64,000 nucleotides of DNA from an uncultured Bacteriovoracaceae bacterium (GCA_938017795.1 CALIJZ010000028.1:1-64000), one strand, 5' to 3'. Numbered from the stretch's first letter, positions 9,081 through 18,799 are shown. The notes: a model not told the origin generated them from the sequence alone. Program-made: numbers and translations.

Positions 9081-10022
9081 ATGATAACGATTGATCAATG
9101 TAGATATGTATTAGCACTTGCCCATCATCTTCACTTTGGGAGAGCAGCAAAAGAGCTGGGTATTACCCAGCCGTCTTTGTCCATACAGGTACAAAAAGTA
9201 GAGGAAATGCTTGGAGTAATTATTTTTGATCGATCCAAGAAGCCTATTCTTATTACTTCTATTGGAGGTGAAGTTATAAATCATGCTCGGAGAGTTATAA
9301 AAGAAGCAGAAGTTTTAATGAAAGCAGGAGATCAGAGAAAAGAAATAAATGGAAAATTTAAATTGGCCATTATTCCTACTTTATCACCATATTTATTACC
9401 AACATTTCTTCATAGCTTTGCTCGTAAATACCCTGGGCTACAACTTGAAATAAATGAATTGCAAACAGATGAAATTTTAAAATTATTAAAAGAAGATCGA
9501 TTAGATGCAGGAATCTTGATAACACCTTTAAGAGATTCAGAAATCGTTGAAAGAGTATTGTTTTATGAGCCGTTAATGTTATTTTTAGAAAAATCTCATA
9601 AGTTTAAATTAGAAAAAATAAATTTAAAAGACTTAGACTTTAATAAGTTATGGTTAATGGAAGAAGGTCATTGTTTAACATCTCAAACTTTAAATCTATG
9701 TAAGATTAAGGAAGAGAATTCAGTTTTATCAAATGTTAGATTTAAAGGTGGAAGCCTAGAGGTCTTAACAAATCTTGTAAGAAAAGTTGGTGGCTTTACA
9801 GTTATACCAAAATTATGTGCTGGTTCATTAAGCTTGAAAGAAAAAAAAGAACAACTCAGAGAATTTAAAGATCCTACCCCCGTCAGAGAAGTCAGCATAA
9901 TTTCATCTAGGATTTTCTATAAAGAAGAAATTATTCTTAAGGTACAAGAAGAAATCTTAAATAATCTTCCTAAAGAGATCACTTCTTTGAAAAAATTAAA
10001 ATCAAAGGTTATAGATCTCTAA
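9081..10022 (+). CDS. oxyR: Peroxide-sensing LysR-type regulator OxyR
   Basis: 313 residues. The N-terminal winged helix starts MITIDQCRYVLALAHHLHFGRAAKELGITQPSLS. The redox pair is visible as GHCLTSQTLNLC: Cys198 and Cys207, with the C-x8-C spacing of E. coli OxyR Cys199/Cys208. Oxidation of this pair by H2O2 switches DNA binding. It is transcribed divergently from the VOC-dps unit, a classic arrangement for an autoregulated OxyR controlling dps. Confidence 0.9.
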   Translation: MITIDQCRYVLALAHHLHFGRAAKELGITQPSLSIQVQKVEEMLGVIIFDRSKKPILITSIGGEVINHARRVIKEAEVLMKAGDQRKEINGKFKLAIIPTLSPYLLPTFLHSFARKYPGLQLEINELQTDEILKLLKEDRLDAGILITPLRDSEIVERVLFYEPLMLFLEKSHKFKLEKINLKDLDFNKLWLMEEGHCLTSQTLNLCKIKEENSVLSNVRFKGGSLEVLTNLVRKVGGFTVIPKLCAGSLSLKEKKEQLREFKDPTPVREVSIISSRIFYKEEIILKVQEEILNNLPKEITSLKKLKSKVIDL

Positions 10023-10206
10023 AGTGGTCTAATTGAAAAGATGGTAATTTGAAGCATGCCTTGGTGGAGGAATGATAATATTGGCCTTCAATTCTAAAAA
10101 ATTATGTATTCACAATGGATATGAGCAATATCAGCACTCTTGGCTCTTCCCAAAAATAGGATAAATATGCTAAATTGTGAAAAACAATATATTTAAGGAG
10201 AAAATC

Positions 10207-10479
10207 ATGGATAAAGTTCAAGCAAGTCATATTTTAGTAGAGCAAGAGCACGAAGCAAAAGACCTGTTAAAAAAATTAGAAGAAGGAACTGAATTTGAAA
10301 CTCTGGCAAAAGATTTTTCAAAATGCCCTTCTGGGAAAAGAGGTGGAGACCTTGGTGAATTTGGAAAAGGAATGATGGTTAAGCCATTTGAGGAAGCAAC
10401 ATATTCTTTAGAAGTAGGTTCAACATCTGAACCAGTTCAAACTCAATTTGGATATCACATTATTAAGAGAACAAAATAA
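10207..10479 (+). CDS. Parvulin-type peptidyl-prolyl isomerase (PpiC-like)
   Basis: 90 residues forming a single parvulin domain: VQASHILVE at the start, FSKCPSGKRGGDLGEFGKGMMVKPFE in the middle, and FGYHIIKR at the end. There is no signal peptide, so it is a cytoplasmic Par10-type isomerase. The start at 10207 follows AAGGAGAAAATC; the upstream ATG at 10177 lacks an RBS. Its stop overlaps the next start (TAATG), so it heads a three-gene coupled operon. Confidence 0.9.
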   Translation: MDKVQASHILVEQEHEAKDLLKKLEEGTEFETLAKDFSKCPSGKRGGDLGEFGKGMMVKPFEEATYSLEVGSTSEPVQTQFGYHIIKRTK

Positions 10480-10943
10480 TGATAAAAGCTTTAATTTTAT
10501 TAGTAATTTCATGTAGTCAAGGCCAGAGAGCAATTGTTACTGAAAAGTGTAAAGGCAAATTTGTTGGAGCCAAAACTGCAGGAGCTAATAATTTTGAAAA
10601 TAAAAATTTAGAAAATCAGCGTTTTTCAAATATGAATTTTAGTTACGGATGTTTTGTTGATACGAATTTAAAAAATACGGTCTTTAATTATTCAGACTTA
10701 ACAAATGCAATATTTGAAGATGCTAACGTTAAGGGTGCATCTTTTAAGTGTACGAATTTAACAAATGCTGATTTTAGAGAAGTAAAAAACTTAACAGCGG
10801 AGCAATTAAAAACAGCTTATGGATATTCTGTTAAGTTACCGGCAGGTCTAAGTGTCCCAGAAACAATGCAAGCTGTGGGTTGTACGGAAAACCCATTTGG
10901 TAAGGAAGTTAACATTCAATTTATTGACGAGGCAAAACAATGA
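10479..10943 (+). CDS. Pentapeptide-repeat lipoprotein
   Basis: 154 residues. A short hydrophobic N-terminus ends in a lipobox-like LVISC. It is followed by pentapeptide-repeat strands (for example NLKNTVFNYSDLTNAIFEDANVKGASF and later NLTNADF), which form a right-handed beta-helix. Overlaps by 1 nt with the parvulin gene and by 4 nt with the next gene, so all three are translationally coupled. Function is unknown; the exported location is inferred from the lipobox. Confidence 0.75.
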   Translation: MIKALILLVISCSQGQRAIVTEKCKGKFVGAKTAGANNFENKNLENQRFSNMNFSYGCFVDTNLKNTVFNYSDLTNAIFEDANVKGASFKCTNLTNADFREVKNLTAEQLKTAYGYSVKLPAGLSVPETMQAVGCTENPFGKEVNIQFIDEAKQ

Positions 10944-11497
10944 AGTTTTTAGTAGCATTATTTTTATTATTTTCTTGTTCATCAATGAGCACAAACACTC
11001 AAAGGACTATCTCAAGTTCAATCTCAAGTTCAATCTCTCAGGTTAAAGATGATGTAATCTTAAAGTATATTAAGATGCCTGGAATGGTTAAGGAGGAAGA
11101 TAGGGAAGTAACGGAGATTCTTTTTGCTAAATCTGGAAGAGTTTTTACAAGAACAACTCCTTGGAAGTCCTATAAAGATAATAAACGTGCACTAAAGAAA
11201 CTTGTGATGAAACTAAATCCAGTTATCTTGAAATCTATCAATAGTAAGGTTAGCAGTTTAAATCCTGAGGCATTGTTGAAATTAGAAATGGAGAAATATG
11301 ATGCTTATCCTTGTGATGCAGGAGGAAGGTCTTTAAAGCTTTTATTTTTAGATAAGGAAGTTTCTATAAGAGAAGACAAAGATTGTAATGGTCGTTATAA
11401 ATTAAAATCTAATACCAAAGCTTTCAATGAAGTTTATAACCTTAATCAATTAGGTGCTTTTGTTTTAAGCTTATTAGAGTTTACCCAACTGAACTAA
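10940..11497 (+). CDS. Lipoprotein of unknown function with Ser-Ile-rich N-terminal repeat
   Basis: 185 residues. MKFLVALFLLFSCSS is a lipoprotein signal with the Cys at about residue 13. Just after it, a 12-bp direct repeat encodes the ISSS units of a flexible linker. The mature domain holds a DAYPCDAGG segment and another Cys near DKDC, possibly a disulfide. ATGA overlap with the pentapeptide gene. No family recognised. Confidence 0.65.
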   Translation: MKFLVALFLLFSCSSMSTNTQRTISSSISSSISQVKDDVILKYIKMPGMVKEEDREVTEILFAKSGRVFTRTTPWKSYKDNKRALKKLVMKLNPVILKSINSKVSSLNPEALLKLEMEKYDAYPCDAGGRSLKLLFLDKEVSIREDKDCNGRYKLKSNTKAFNEVYNLNQLGAFVLSLLEFTQLN

Positions 11498-11498
11498 A

Positions 11499-12968
11499 TT
11501 ACTTCTTAGCATTAAAGTATTTGTACCAAGTTTGAGCTGATAAAGGTTTTCTTTCTTCTATTTCTCTTGCTTCTTCTAAGATTTCTAGAGATTCAGCAAA
11601 TGAGAGCAATCTTTGTTTTTCTTTAGAAACTTTTTCTAAATGTTGATACATCATTTCGCCGATTTTTTCTAAAGTTCCAAAAGTTCCCATTTGTTTTGTA
11701 GACATATTTAGAGGCATTTTTTCCTCTAACTTCATATAACTTTTTAAGCGTTTGAACTTACTTCTTCGAATTTTCCAAGCCATCCAAAATTTTGCTTTAT
11801 CTGTGATTTTAGTATGAATAGTGAATTGCTCATTTTCCATCCATTCAAACATTTTTGTAAGAATCGCATCTTTCATTCTGATTTTTTTTAGTTCATTTGG
11901 ATTTCTCCATTCAGCTACTAATTCAAATCTATGATCGAATTCATAATCTCCCGGGCTTAGAACTTTAAAGTTTCCAATATTTCTCTCATTAACTGCTACA
12001 CCAATAGACTTTAGAAAAGGTAATAATGTTTTTGAAAATCTTGATTTAGTATATGGAATATCTATTTTGTCTTTGAGGCATTGGAAACCAGTATAAGCAA
12101 CTTCTGAACAGAATAATCTATCAGCCTTGTTATATACCATTCCAAAATCGTATTCAATAATACGACCTTGATCTTGTCTTTTCTTAACTCTATTAAACAT
12201 ACATTGGCTTGCTAGCTTTGCAGCTTCGGGATCAACATAACGAAAAACAACTGTTCTAGCATTTTTTTGATCAATGTGGGCCTTAATGTCTGCGGTTACA
12301 TTTCCTACTTCAATATGTGATTCTGTTGTGAAAAGTTGGCCTGTTTTATTTTTAAAAACGAAACTCATATGACTAAATTGAGCATCATCAGCTGCTATTC
12401 TTGAAATAGCTGCACTTGTGTAGGCCTTACCTCTAGATAAAACAACATCACCTGACTTTAGATCATTATAATGAGTAAAAGAAGTTTTATAATCTGGATG
12501 GACTAAAAAATATGTTCCAAAACCTGTTAGAGTTTTATAAGTATTGATCCCGAGCTTTTCTTTTTCAACACTTTCGATTAAAAAATCTTCAAGATATCTT
12601 AATGCTCTTGTAAAATCTCTATACTTTGAATAACAATCACTAAAGTCAGGGTTTTCATTTATAAATTTTAAATGTTTTCTTGAATCAATTCTTATATTAA
12701 AACTTAAATTTATTGCTTTTGACTTATCTTCAGGTTTAATCTTTTCTAGCTGAATGTCGTTTTGTGTAAGTCCATACAATTTCTCATAAGCTTCAGTTAG
12801 TTTTCCTTGAGAGCAAAACAATTTTGAATCATCCTTTAGGACAAAATCATGAAGATTTATTAAATCTTTCATATATGATGAATGATCTGTTTCATTTGCT
12901 GGGGTTCTTAAAGAAATGGTCTTACTACATGAAAGAAGTAGCAGAGTAATAATAGTCAAAAATTTCAT
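11499..12968 (-). CDS. Lipoprotein with YiiX/C92-type permuted papain-fold domain
   Basis: 489 residues with lipobox LLLLSCSK. The central domain reads LKSGDVVLSRGKAYTSAA, then FSHMSFV (His about residue 197), then YDFGMVYN and LFCSEVAYTGF (Cys about residue 285). This is the His-first, Cys-later order of permuted NlpC/P60 enzymes (YiiX/YebB, peptidase family C92/LRAT-like), which act on amide or ester bonds of peptidoglycan or lipids. The start overlaps the stop of the phospholipase-like gene upstream. Family is reasonably sure; substrate unknown. Confidence 0.75.
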   Translation of the reverse strand: MKFLTIITLLLLSCSKTISLRTPANETDHSSYMKDLINLHDFVLKDDSKLFCSQGKLTEAYEKLYGLTQNDIQLEKIKPEDKSKAINLSFNIRIDSRKHLKFINENPDFSDCYSKYRDFTRALRYLEDFLIESVEKEKLGINTYKTLTGFGTYFLVHPDYKTSFTHYNDLKSGDVVLSRGKAYTSAAISRIAADDAQFSHMSFVFKNKTGQLFTTESHIEVGNVTADIKAHIDQKNARTVVFRYVDPEAAKLASQCMFNRVKKRQDQGRIIEYDFGMVYNKADRLFCSEVAYTGFQCLKDKIDIPYTKSRFSKTLLPFLKSIGVAVNERNIGNFKVLSPGDYEFDHRFELVAEWRNPNELKKIRMKDAILTKMFEWMENEQFTIHTKITDKAKFWMAWKIRRSKFKRLKSYMKLEEKMPLNMSTKQMGTFGTLEKIGEMMYQHLEKVSKEKQRLLSFAESLEILEEAREIEERKPLSAQTWYKYFNAKK

Positions 12969-15634
12969 TTAGCCCTCTTTGATAAAAATATTTTACAATT
13001 TGTTAATAATGTTTTTTTCCAATCTAGTAGTTCATTTAAGTCTAGTTTTCTATAAGAACCATCTTTATTTAAAATAGAGTTGTCAGCTTTGGTTCTGCTT
13101 AAAGTATTATTATTAAAAATTCCTACTTTAACGGTTTTTGTTAGTTTTTTGGAATCCTTGGAAAGTGACTTTGAAACTTGAGATACATCTTCTTTAGTTC
13201 TTGCTGAGAATGAGAAAAGATGAAGTTTTTCTTTTGTTTCACCATCGGCTCCTAATAATTCAAGATATCCAGCGGGTATTTTCTTAGAGCTTAGTTTCTT
13301 TGTTTCAGAGTTAACAAAGGCTACAACTTCAGCAGTATCTTTCATTTGTATGAAATTCTTTTTAGGAACAGTGTCTTCAATATGTTTTTTCTTTTTAAGA
13401 AAAGCAAAGATTTTTTCTAAATCTTCATTAGAGACTTTCTTTGAATAGACTTTTACTAATTTCCCATTTTTTCCTTTAAGTGCCCATTGGAGCTCATTAA
13501 AAGCGGGTCCCATGAGCTTTGATGGGTTGTCACTTTCATAGGCTTTAATGAAATCATCGTAAGTGAATTTTTTACGATCAAATTTTACGATATTATTATC
13601 AAATTCAAAAATAAAGTTTGTTTTCTGAAAAGGGGAGTCTATCGGGATTTCTTGGCCGAGAGTGAAAATAAGTTTAGAGGTTTTATTAACTCCGAGAAGT
13701 CTTTTTATTTCTTTAATACTTTCACTTATAATATCATCATCAACTCCTTCTGAAATTTGAGATATTAATTTCTTTCTTATCTTCCGAACTTTTCTAATCA
13801 ATGCTTTGTTTTTTACATTTTCAGCTTTAATTATGTTTTCAACAGTTCTTCCTTCTTGAAATGACTTTAATGCTAAGTATTCTGTTGCTCCTGACATTTC
13901 ATCGACAACTTGAGGGTTGTTCGTTGCTAGAATTTGTTCATTGTTAGATTCAGCACCACCACTAAAGTTAAATGAACTTGCTACAAGTGTTGCGTCTCCT
14001 GAACGGATGATTTTACTATGAATCTTTGAAGTTAGTGGGATTTTCTCTCCAGATGCTAACTCAATCCAATTATTTCCATACTCAGATGAACCTACAAACA
14101 CACTTTCTTTTCTCATCTTCTCCAAGTAATCCTTGCCCAGTTCTTTTAGAAATCTTGATTTTTTATCTTCTTGGTAAACTGTAATTCCAGTGTATGGATC
14201 TACGGTTGCTTTATAACCTGCCATTACTAGAAATTGCGACCACTCTCTTTTGGCAAATGGTGGATCACCAACAAACCTTAAAATGGGTTCTTCTCCATTA
14301 GCGATAGTGAGTTTTATTTTTTCTAGAATTTCATTTGAGATAATCTCTGATGAGTGAGCAAAAATCATCATATCTATTTCGGGGCCTTTTCCTTCTCTAA
14401 TTAATTTTCCGATGAAATTATAATTTATATCATCGAGTCCACCTTGAGGAGCAAAAGTTAGGTAATAATTAACTGGTTTTTCTGGAGCTGTATCTATAAG
14501 TTGAAATGCTCCACTGACTGGATACTCTGAGCCTCGAAGGCCAGAGAAAGTATAATCAAGATTATGTTTTACAAATGCAGCTAGACTATCACTTTTAATT
14601 ACAACCATGTGATTGGAATTTGGTTTAGCATATTTTAATACTTTTTCGGCATCTTCTGACTTAAGCAATCGTTTACGTTCAGCCTCAGTCAAGTTTGCCA
14701 GATCACCAAGGGGAGCAATCCCTGAGTTTGTAAAATTTCCTGATGAGAGGATAACTTTTGATTTATTTTTTATTCCATGATCAATAACAATCATTTTTTG
14801 ATGATTAATACCTACTGAATCAACTTCATGAACTATAATTTTTCCTTTCTTTAATCTCTTTGCAATTTTTTTAACTGAGTCACTATGCTCTACAGCATCC
14901 AAATCTATACCGACAGTTATTATAACCTCAGGGTTCGTTTTTTTCTTTTCAATTAATGCATCAGCGATTTCAGGAATACTGAATTCATAAATGTTTATTG
15001 AAATATCTGAAGTCGCTGACTTAATATTGCGAATAATTTCTTTAATTAAATCATCTGATTTTTGTACGGGTAGTTCTTCTCCCTGATTATTTGTAATGAA
15101 GTGTGAAAACTCTTTATCACTTTCCTTAAGATTTCTATTAATTCTTTCGTGAGTAAAAAATAGTTTTACCGCATTTTTGTTTAAGCGCTCTTTAACTTTA
15201 AATGGCTCAGTAGCTTTGAATAGATTTCTTAAATCTTTTTCAACATTATTCCTATTGAAAAACCTTGAAGCTTCAACTCTTAAGTTTTCTCGTACCTTTG
15301 CTAAACTCTCAATTGATTTTTTAGATTTTACAACTTCTTGAACATATCGATCTAACAAATCATAAACTTGGTCATATTTATCGACTAGATGAATAAGTTG
15401 GGTCTCATTCAATGTTGTTGTTGATTTTTGAGTAATTTTAAACTCTTCTAATTCCTCTGGAGTAAAGAGGTCTATATCTGCTAATAACTCAGATAAGAAG
15501 GTTTCGAAGTATTTTCTAGTCTCAAGGTTTTTGTATATTTCTCTTACTACTGCAAGCTTAGACTTAAGAGAGCGAGAGTAAGTTAGGGGTGATAATGATA
15601 ATGAAATCAGACAGAAAATGAGTAATTTTTTCAT
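12965..15634 (-). CDS. Exported phospholipase D-like protein with two HKD motifs
   Basis: 889 residues with a signal peptide (about 1-20). Two catalytic HxK motifs are visible: HQKMIVID at about residue 277, followed by SSGNFTNSG, and HSKIIRSGD at about residue 539, followed by SSFNFSGG. Each half contributes one motif to a PLD active site. The long C-terminal extension (about 640-889) has no recognised domain. It is coupled by a 4-bp overlap to the C92-type lipoprotein. A periplasmic or secreted phosphodiesterase is likely; use on prey or host lipids or nucleic acids is speculation. Confidence 0.8.
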   Translation of the reverse strand: MKKLLIFCLISLSLSPLTYSRSLKSKLAVVREIYKNLETRKYFETFLSELLADIDLFTPEELEEFKITQKSTTTLNETQLIHLVDKYDQVYDLLDRYVQEVVKSKKSIESLAKVRENLRVEASRFFNRNNVEKDLRNLFKATEPFKVKERLNKNAVKLFFTHERINRNLKESDKEFSHFITNNQGEELPVQKSDDLIKEIIRNIKSATSDISINIYEFSIPEIADALIEKKKTNPEVIITVGIDLDAVEHSDSVKKIAKRLKKGKIIVHEVDSVGINHQKMIVIDHGIKNKSKVILSSGNFTNSGIAPLGDLANLTEAERKRLLKSEDAEKVLKYAKPNSNHMVVIKSDSLAAFVKHNLDYTFSGLRGSEYPVSGAFQLIDTAPEKPVNYYLTFAPQGGLDDINYNFIGKLIREGKGPEIDMMIFAHSSEIISNEILEKIKLTIANGEEPILRFVGDPPFAKREWSQFLVMAGYKATVDPYTGITVYQEDKKSRFLKELGKDYLEKMRKESVFVGSSEYGNNWIELASGEKIPLTSKIHSKIIRSGDATLVASSFNFSGGAESNNEQILATNNPQVVDEMSGATEYLALKSFQEGRTVENIIKAENVKNKALIRKVRKIRKKLISQISEGVDDDIISESIKEIKRLLGVNKTSKLIFTLGQEIPIDSPFQKTNFIFEFDNNIVKFDRKKFTYDDFIKAYESDNPSKLMGPAFNELQWALKGKNGKLVKVYSKKVSNEDLEKIFAFLKKKKHIEDTVPKKNFIQMKDTAEVVAFVNSETKKLSSKKIPAGYLELLGADGETKEKLHLFSFSARTKEDVSQVSKSLSKDSKKLTKTVKVGIFNNNTLSRTKADNSILNKDGSYRKLDLNELLDWKKTLLTNCKIFLSKRAK

Positions 15635-15841
15635 ATATAAACCTTTGCTCTATTTTACCAAAGCTAGGTTTTTATATCCCGCTAATGCACTTTAGACCTA
15701 GTGGAGAGCACCTTTAGTGCAGAAGGTTAAAAATGTGAGTATCTAGAATAAATATACTTTTTTATATTCTTAACCTATGTTAATCCACCAAATGTAAGTT
15801 GGTGTTAGATTGCTCGTGGAGATAATAACTAGGTAGAAATT

Positions 15842-17197
15842 ATGAACTTTAAACACAATATTGACCTGATTGATGAAACCCTTAGAGAGGGATCAGAAAG
15901 GTCTCCTTATTATGTTGACCTTAATACTAAGGTAGAACTAGCTAAGCAAATACTTGACTCAGGAGTTCGATCAATTGTTGTCGGGATGTTTCCAGATGTT
16001 CCTGAAAACATAGAGCTATTAAAAGAATTATTAAGACTCCAAAAAATTGGTGAAATATCGAAAAATAAAAGATTTATTATTATTTCACACTTAGGTAAGA
16101 GGTTTCATGAAACTAATCAGATTCTTGAGGAGTTTCAAATTGAAAGTGACTCTGTTTGGATATTGGCCATTCATGGAGCATCTAGTGAACAAATCAAATA
16201 CTTATTTCCTAAAATTTTTAATGAAACAGAAATAAAGAAAATTAAAATGGATGACTGGTTAAAGCTTAATGACAGTGAAAGAAAGCAAATTAATTTCAAA
16301 TGGTTCGAAAACTTCATTAGTGGAAATAAATCAAAGAATGGATCACGAATTATGCTTGGTCTTTTAGATTATTTTAGGTCTGACTTAGATCTTATTGATT
16401 ATTTTTTATCGGTAGCTGTTTCGAATAACATTTCTCAAATTAGACTGGTTGATAGTGCTGGAACTTGTAGACCTGATCAATTAGAAACTTATGTTGAACA
16501 AAAAATTAAAAAATTCTCGATGTTAAAGTTCTATGGACATTTCCATAATGATTTTGGAATTGCGACAAGCAATGCTCTCATTGGCCTGTCAATGGGAATG
16601 CAGGGAGTGGATGTTTCTCTTGGTGGTTTTGCTAATAGGGCAGGTCACCCTGCTTTAGCTGAGATAGCTTATGGGCTAAAGAAATTATACAACCAAGACA
16701 TTCCATATTTTAAATATGAAAACCTTTTTAAATTAAGTAGAAAAGTTGAACAAGTTTATGGTTTGATAGAAAGCCCAACAACTCCAGTGACAGGAGTCAT
16801 TACGAGTACTACTACTACCGGTATTAGGACAGAGCTTGAAAAAATATGCCCTGATATTTTTGATATAACAGATGCTCACGAGATAGGCACAAAAGCTTTT
16901 AAGACCTTTGGGATTAGATCTGGATTAGATGGATTAAAAAGGTTCATAAAAGAAAACAGATTTGAAGTTAAAGAAGAAGAGATTCCAGAGATATATAAAA
17001 AACTAGTAAAGTCTTGGTCGGAAAAATCAACAAAAAGAAAAGAAAGAGCAAGGAACTTAATTAGTGAATATCAAAAAAACATAAAAGCATCTTTGTATAC
17101 GGAAGATGAGATTTTAGAAACGTTAAATTCTTTAAAAGGAAGAAAACATGAACACATTACATCAAATCTTAAGATTAATGAAGGGAACTTACAATAA
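15842..17197 (+). CDS. HMGL-like / isopropylmalate-synthase-family enzyme
   Basis: 451 residues. The TIM-barrel opening IDLIDETLREGSERSP carries the conserved Arg-Glu-Gly, and the metal site is in FYGHFHNDFGIATSNAL (HxH). GGFANRAGHPALAEIAYGL follows. This is the family of 2-isopropylmalate, homocitrate and citramalate synthases and HMG-CoA lyase, which join or split acyl-CoA and 2-oxoacids. It lacks an obvious LeuA regulatory domain. The next gene starts 50 bp inside its end, so the two work together. Exact substrate unknown. Confidence 0.8.
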   Translation: MNFKHNIDLIDETLREGSERSPYYVDLNTKVELAKQILDSGVRSIVVGMFPDVPENIELLKELLRLQKIGEISKNKRFIIISHLGKRFHETNQILEEFQIESDSVWILAIHGASSEQIKYLFPKIFNETEIKKIKMDDWLKLNDSERKQINFKWFENFISGNKSKNGSRIMLGLLDYFRSDLDLIDYFLSVAVSNNISQIRLVDSAGTCRPDQLETYVEQKIKKFSMLKFYGHFHNDFGIATSNALIGLSMGMQGVDVSLGGFANRAGHPALAEIAYGLKKLYNQDIPYFKYENLFKLSRKVEQVYGLIESPTTPVTGVITSTTTTGIRTELEKICPDIFDITDAHEIGTKAFKTFGIRSGLDGLKRFIKENRFEVKEEEIPEIYKKLVKSWSEKSTKRKERARNLISEYQKNIKASLYTEDEILETLNSLKGRKHEHITSNLKINEGNLQ

Positions 17198-18191
17198 AGC
17201 AGAGCTTTATAGAGATGAAACAGTTTCCGAGATATTAAATTTAAAAGTAGAAGAAATTATTTCAGATATAAGTGAAGGTAAAGAGCAAGGTTTAGAAAAT
17301 CTTCATAGAGCGTTATATGAAATCTATATATGCCATTTTGTTTCTCCATGGTCAGAAGATGTTCTAGATGTAAATGATTTACAAATCTTATCGATAAGAA
17401 CAAAGCTGGAAAAAGTTTGGGATAAAATATTAGAACAGAAATATGAAAGTGAAATAGAGCAACTTGCAAATTCACAAGATTTTTTTAATGATCTAGAAAA
17501 AACAATCCATAATCATAAATCTGGAATTGATCATGAATTGTTTTCTTACTTAAGAGAAAGTGCAACCTTAGATGATTTAAGAGAATATATCAGACAAGAA
17601 GGTCCATTTGATTTATGTTTTTCTGACATCCTATGTTACCTAATGCCAGGGATTTATGGACAAAAACGAATAGAGATTGCTTCAAACTTTTGGGATGAGA
17701 TAGGGAAAGGTAAGGAAGCTAGAACTCATCGAAAACTAAGAATTAGTCTAATGAAAGCTCTAAATATTGATGAATATGAGCATATCCAAAATCCGGCGAA
17801 ATATTGTTGGGAAGAATTAGCTTTAGCCAATTTTTATTTCAAATCAAGCCTGAATCGTAAAAAGAATACTCAAGCCTTAGGAGCTCTTTTATGTGTTGAA
17901 ATGGCGGTGCCTGGAAAAATGAATTATATATATGATGGCCTTAAGAGGGTAGGACTTAGAGACAAAGACTTAGTTTATGTAAGTGAGCATAGTGTAGTAG
18001 ATATCAAACATGCACAAGGATGGAGAGATGATGTCCTTACCCCCTTGTTAGAAGAGCGACCTGACTTAAGAACTGAAGTGTTAAAAGGAGTCTTTGGTCG
18101 ACTTGAAGTTGCAGGAAATGTTTGCGACAAGCTATTGAAACTTATGAAGGAAAAAAAGATCAGCTCTTATCAAGATAGAGCCACGGTTTAG
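17148..18191 (+). CDS. Haem-oxygenase-like diiron (HDO) family protein
   Basis: 347 residues, mostly helical. Two blocks resemble the iron ligands of haem-oxygenase-like diiron oxidases: FWDEIGKGKEARTHRKL (Glu and His) and YVSEHSVVDIKHAQGW (H-x3-D-x2-H). Known members include UndA, SznF, BesC and CADD, which oxidise or cleave small molecules, fatty acids or amino acids. An AAGGAAG RBS precedes ATG 17148 within the HMGL-like gene. The pairing suggests a small dedicated pathway. Confidence 0.75.
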   Translation: MNTLHQILRLMKGTYNKAELYRDETVSEILNLKVEEIISDISEGKEQGLENLHRALYEIYICHFVSPWSEDVLDVNDLQILSIRTKLEKVWDKILEQKYESEIEQLANSQDFFNDLEKTIHNHKSGIDHELFSYLRESATLDDLREYIRQEGPFDLCFSDILCYLMPGIYGQKRIEIASNFWDEIGKGKEARTHRKLRISLMKALNIDEYEHIQNPAKYCWEELALANFYFKSSLNRKKNTQALGALLCVEMAVPGKMNYIYDGLKRVGLRDKDLVYVSEHSVVDIKHAQGWRDDVLTPLLEERPDLRTEVLKGVFGRLEVAGNVCDKLLKLMKEKKISSYQDRATV

Positions 18192-18195
18192 AAAT

Positions 18196-18225
18196 AAGGC
18201 AGCTCACTTTATTTTGAGCTGCCTT
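18196..18225. terminator. Bidirectional terminator hairpin
   Basis: AAGGCAGCTCA (18196-18206) pairs perfectly with TGAGCTGCCTT (18215-18225) across an 8-nt loop, between convergent genes. Confidence 0.8.
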
Positions 18226-18232
18226 GTGTTTA

Positions 18233-18583
18233 TTAAGCAACTTTTTTAGAAATATAGTGAGATTGCTGGCCTAAACTTTCTACTATGAAATAATAAAAAA
18301 CCGGTCTTAACTTATTTCTATTAGAGCTACCAAGCTTATTCGTAGCATACTCTATAGCATCCTCAGCTCTCTTGCCTTCAATTCCAAATTTCTTGTGAAT
18401 AAAGTTTGTTCTAATTCTATCTACTTCTTCTTTACTGCCAGTAGATACTAAAATTGCATCTGCTTTATAGATTGAAGGTCCTAGGCCTTTTGCAATAGCT
18501 TCTAATAAATCTGTGTTCCATGAATCAGTAGATTCTTCAATTTGCTTTGTACATCTTTCAAATACTTCATTAAATTTTGACAT
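18233..18583 (-). CDS. DUF2853 family protein
   Basis: 116 residues without signal peptide. AIAKGLGPSIYKADAILVS, the FIHKKFGIEG region and LGSSNRNKLRPVFYYFIVE are the recognisable DUF2853 blocks, a small helical cytosolic family of unknown role. RBS AAGGAGTAAG lies upstream of the start. It sits alone, convergent with the HDO gene. Confidence 0.8.
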   Translation of the reverse strand: MSKFNEVFERCTKQIEESTDSWNTDLLEAIAKGLGPSIYKADAILVSTGSKEEVDRIRTNFIHKKFGIEGKRAEDAIEYATNKLGSSNRNKLRPVFYYFIVESLGQQSHYISKKVA

Positions 18584-18799
18584 TTCTTACTCCTTTAAGA
18601 ATTTATTAAAATGAGAGCCTATTCTTACTTAAATAGCTTTGATTTCCAATACAAGGAAAAGTCGTCCTACTTATTTATTACTAATAATGAAAATTAGCTG
18701 CTCATCTGTAAAATACAACTGTCTTAATTGCTTTATATGAGCATGTAAATTTTGCATGTATCGAATCAAAAAAGATTGAGGGTATGGTAGTAAATATGT

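Noticed and set aside
10072-10164. 30-codon ORF upstream of the parvulin gene
   Set aside because: GGAGGA directly abuts the ATG, too close for normal initiation, and the peptide has no recognisable character.
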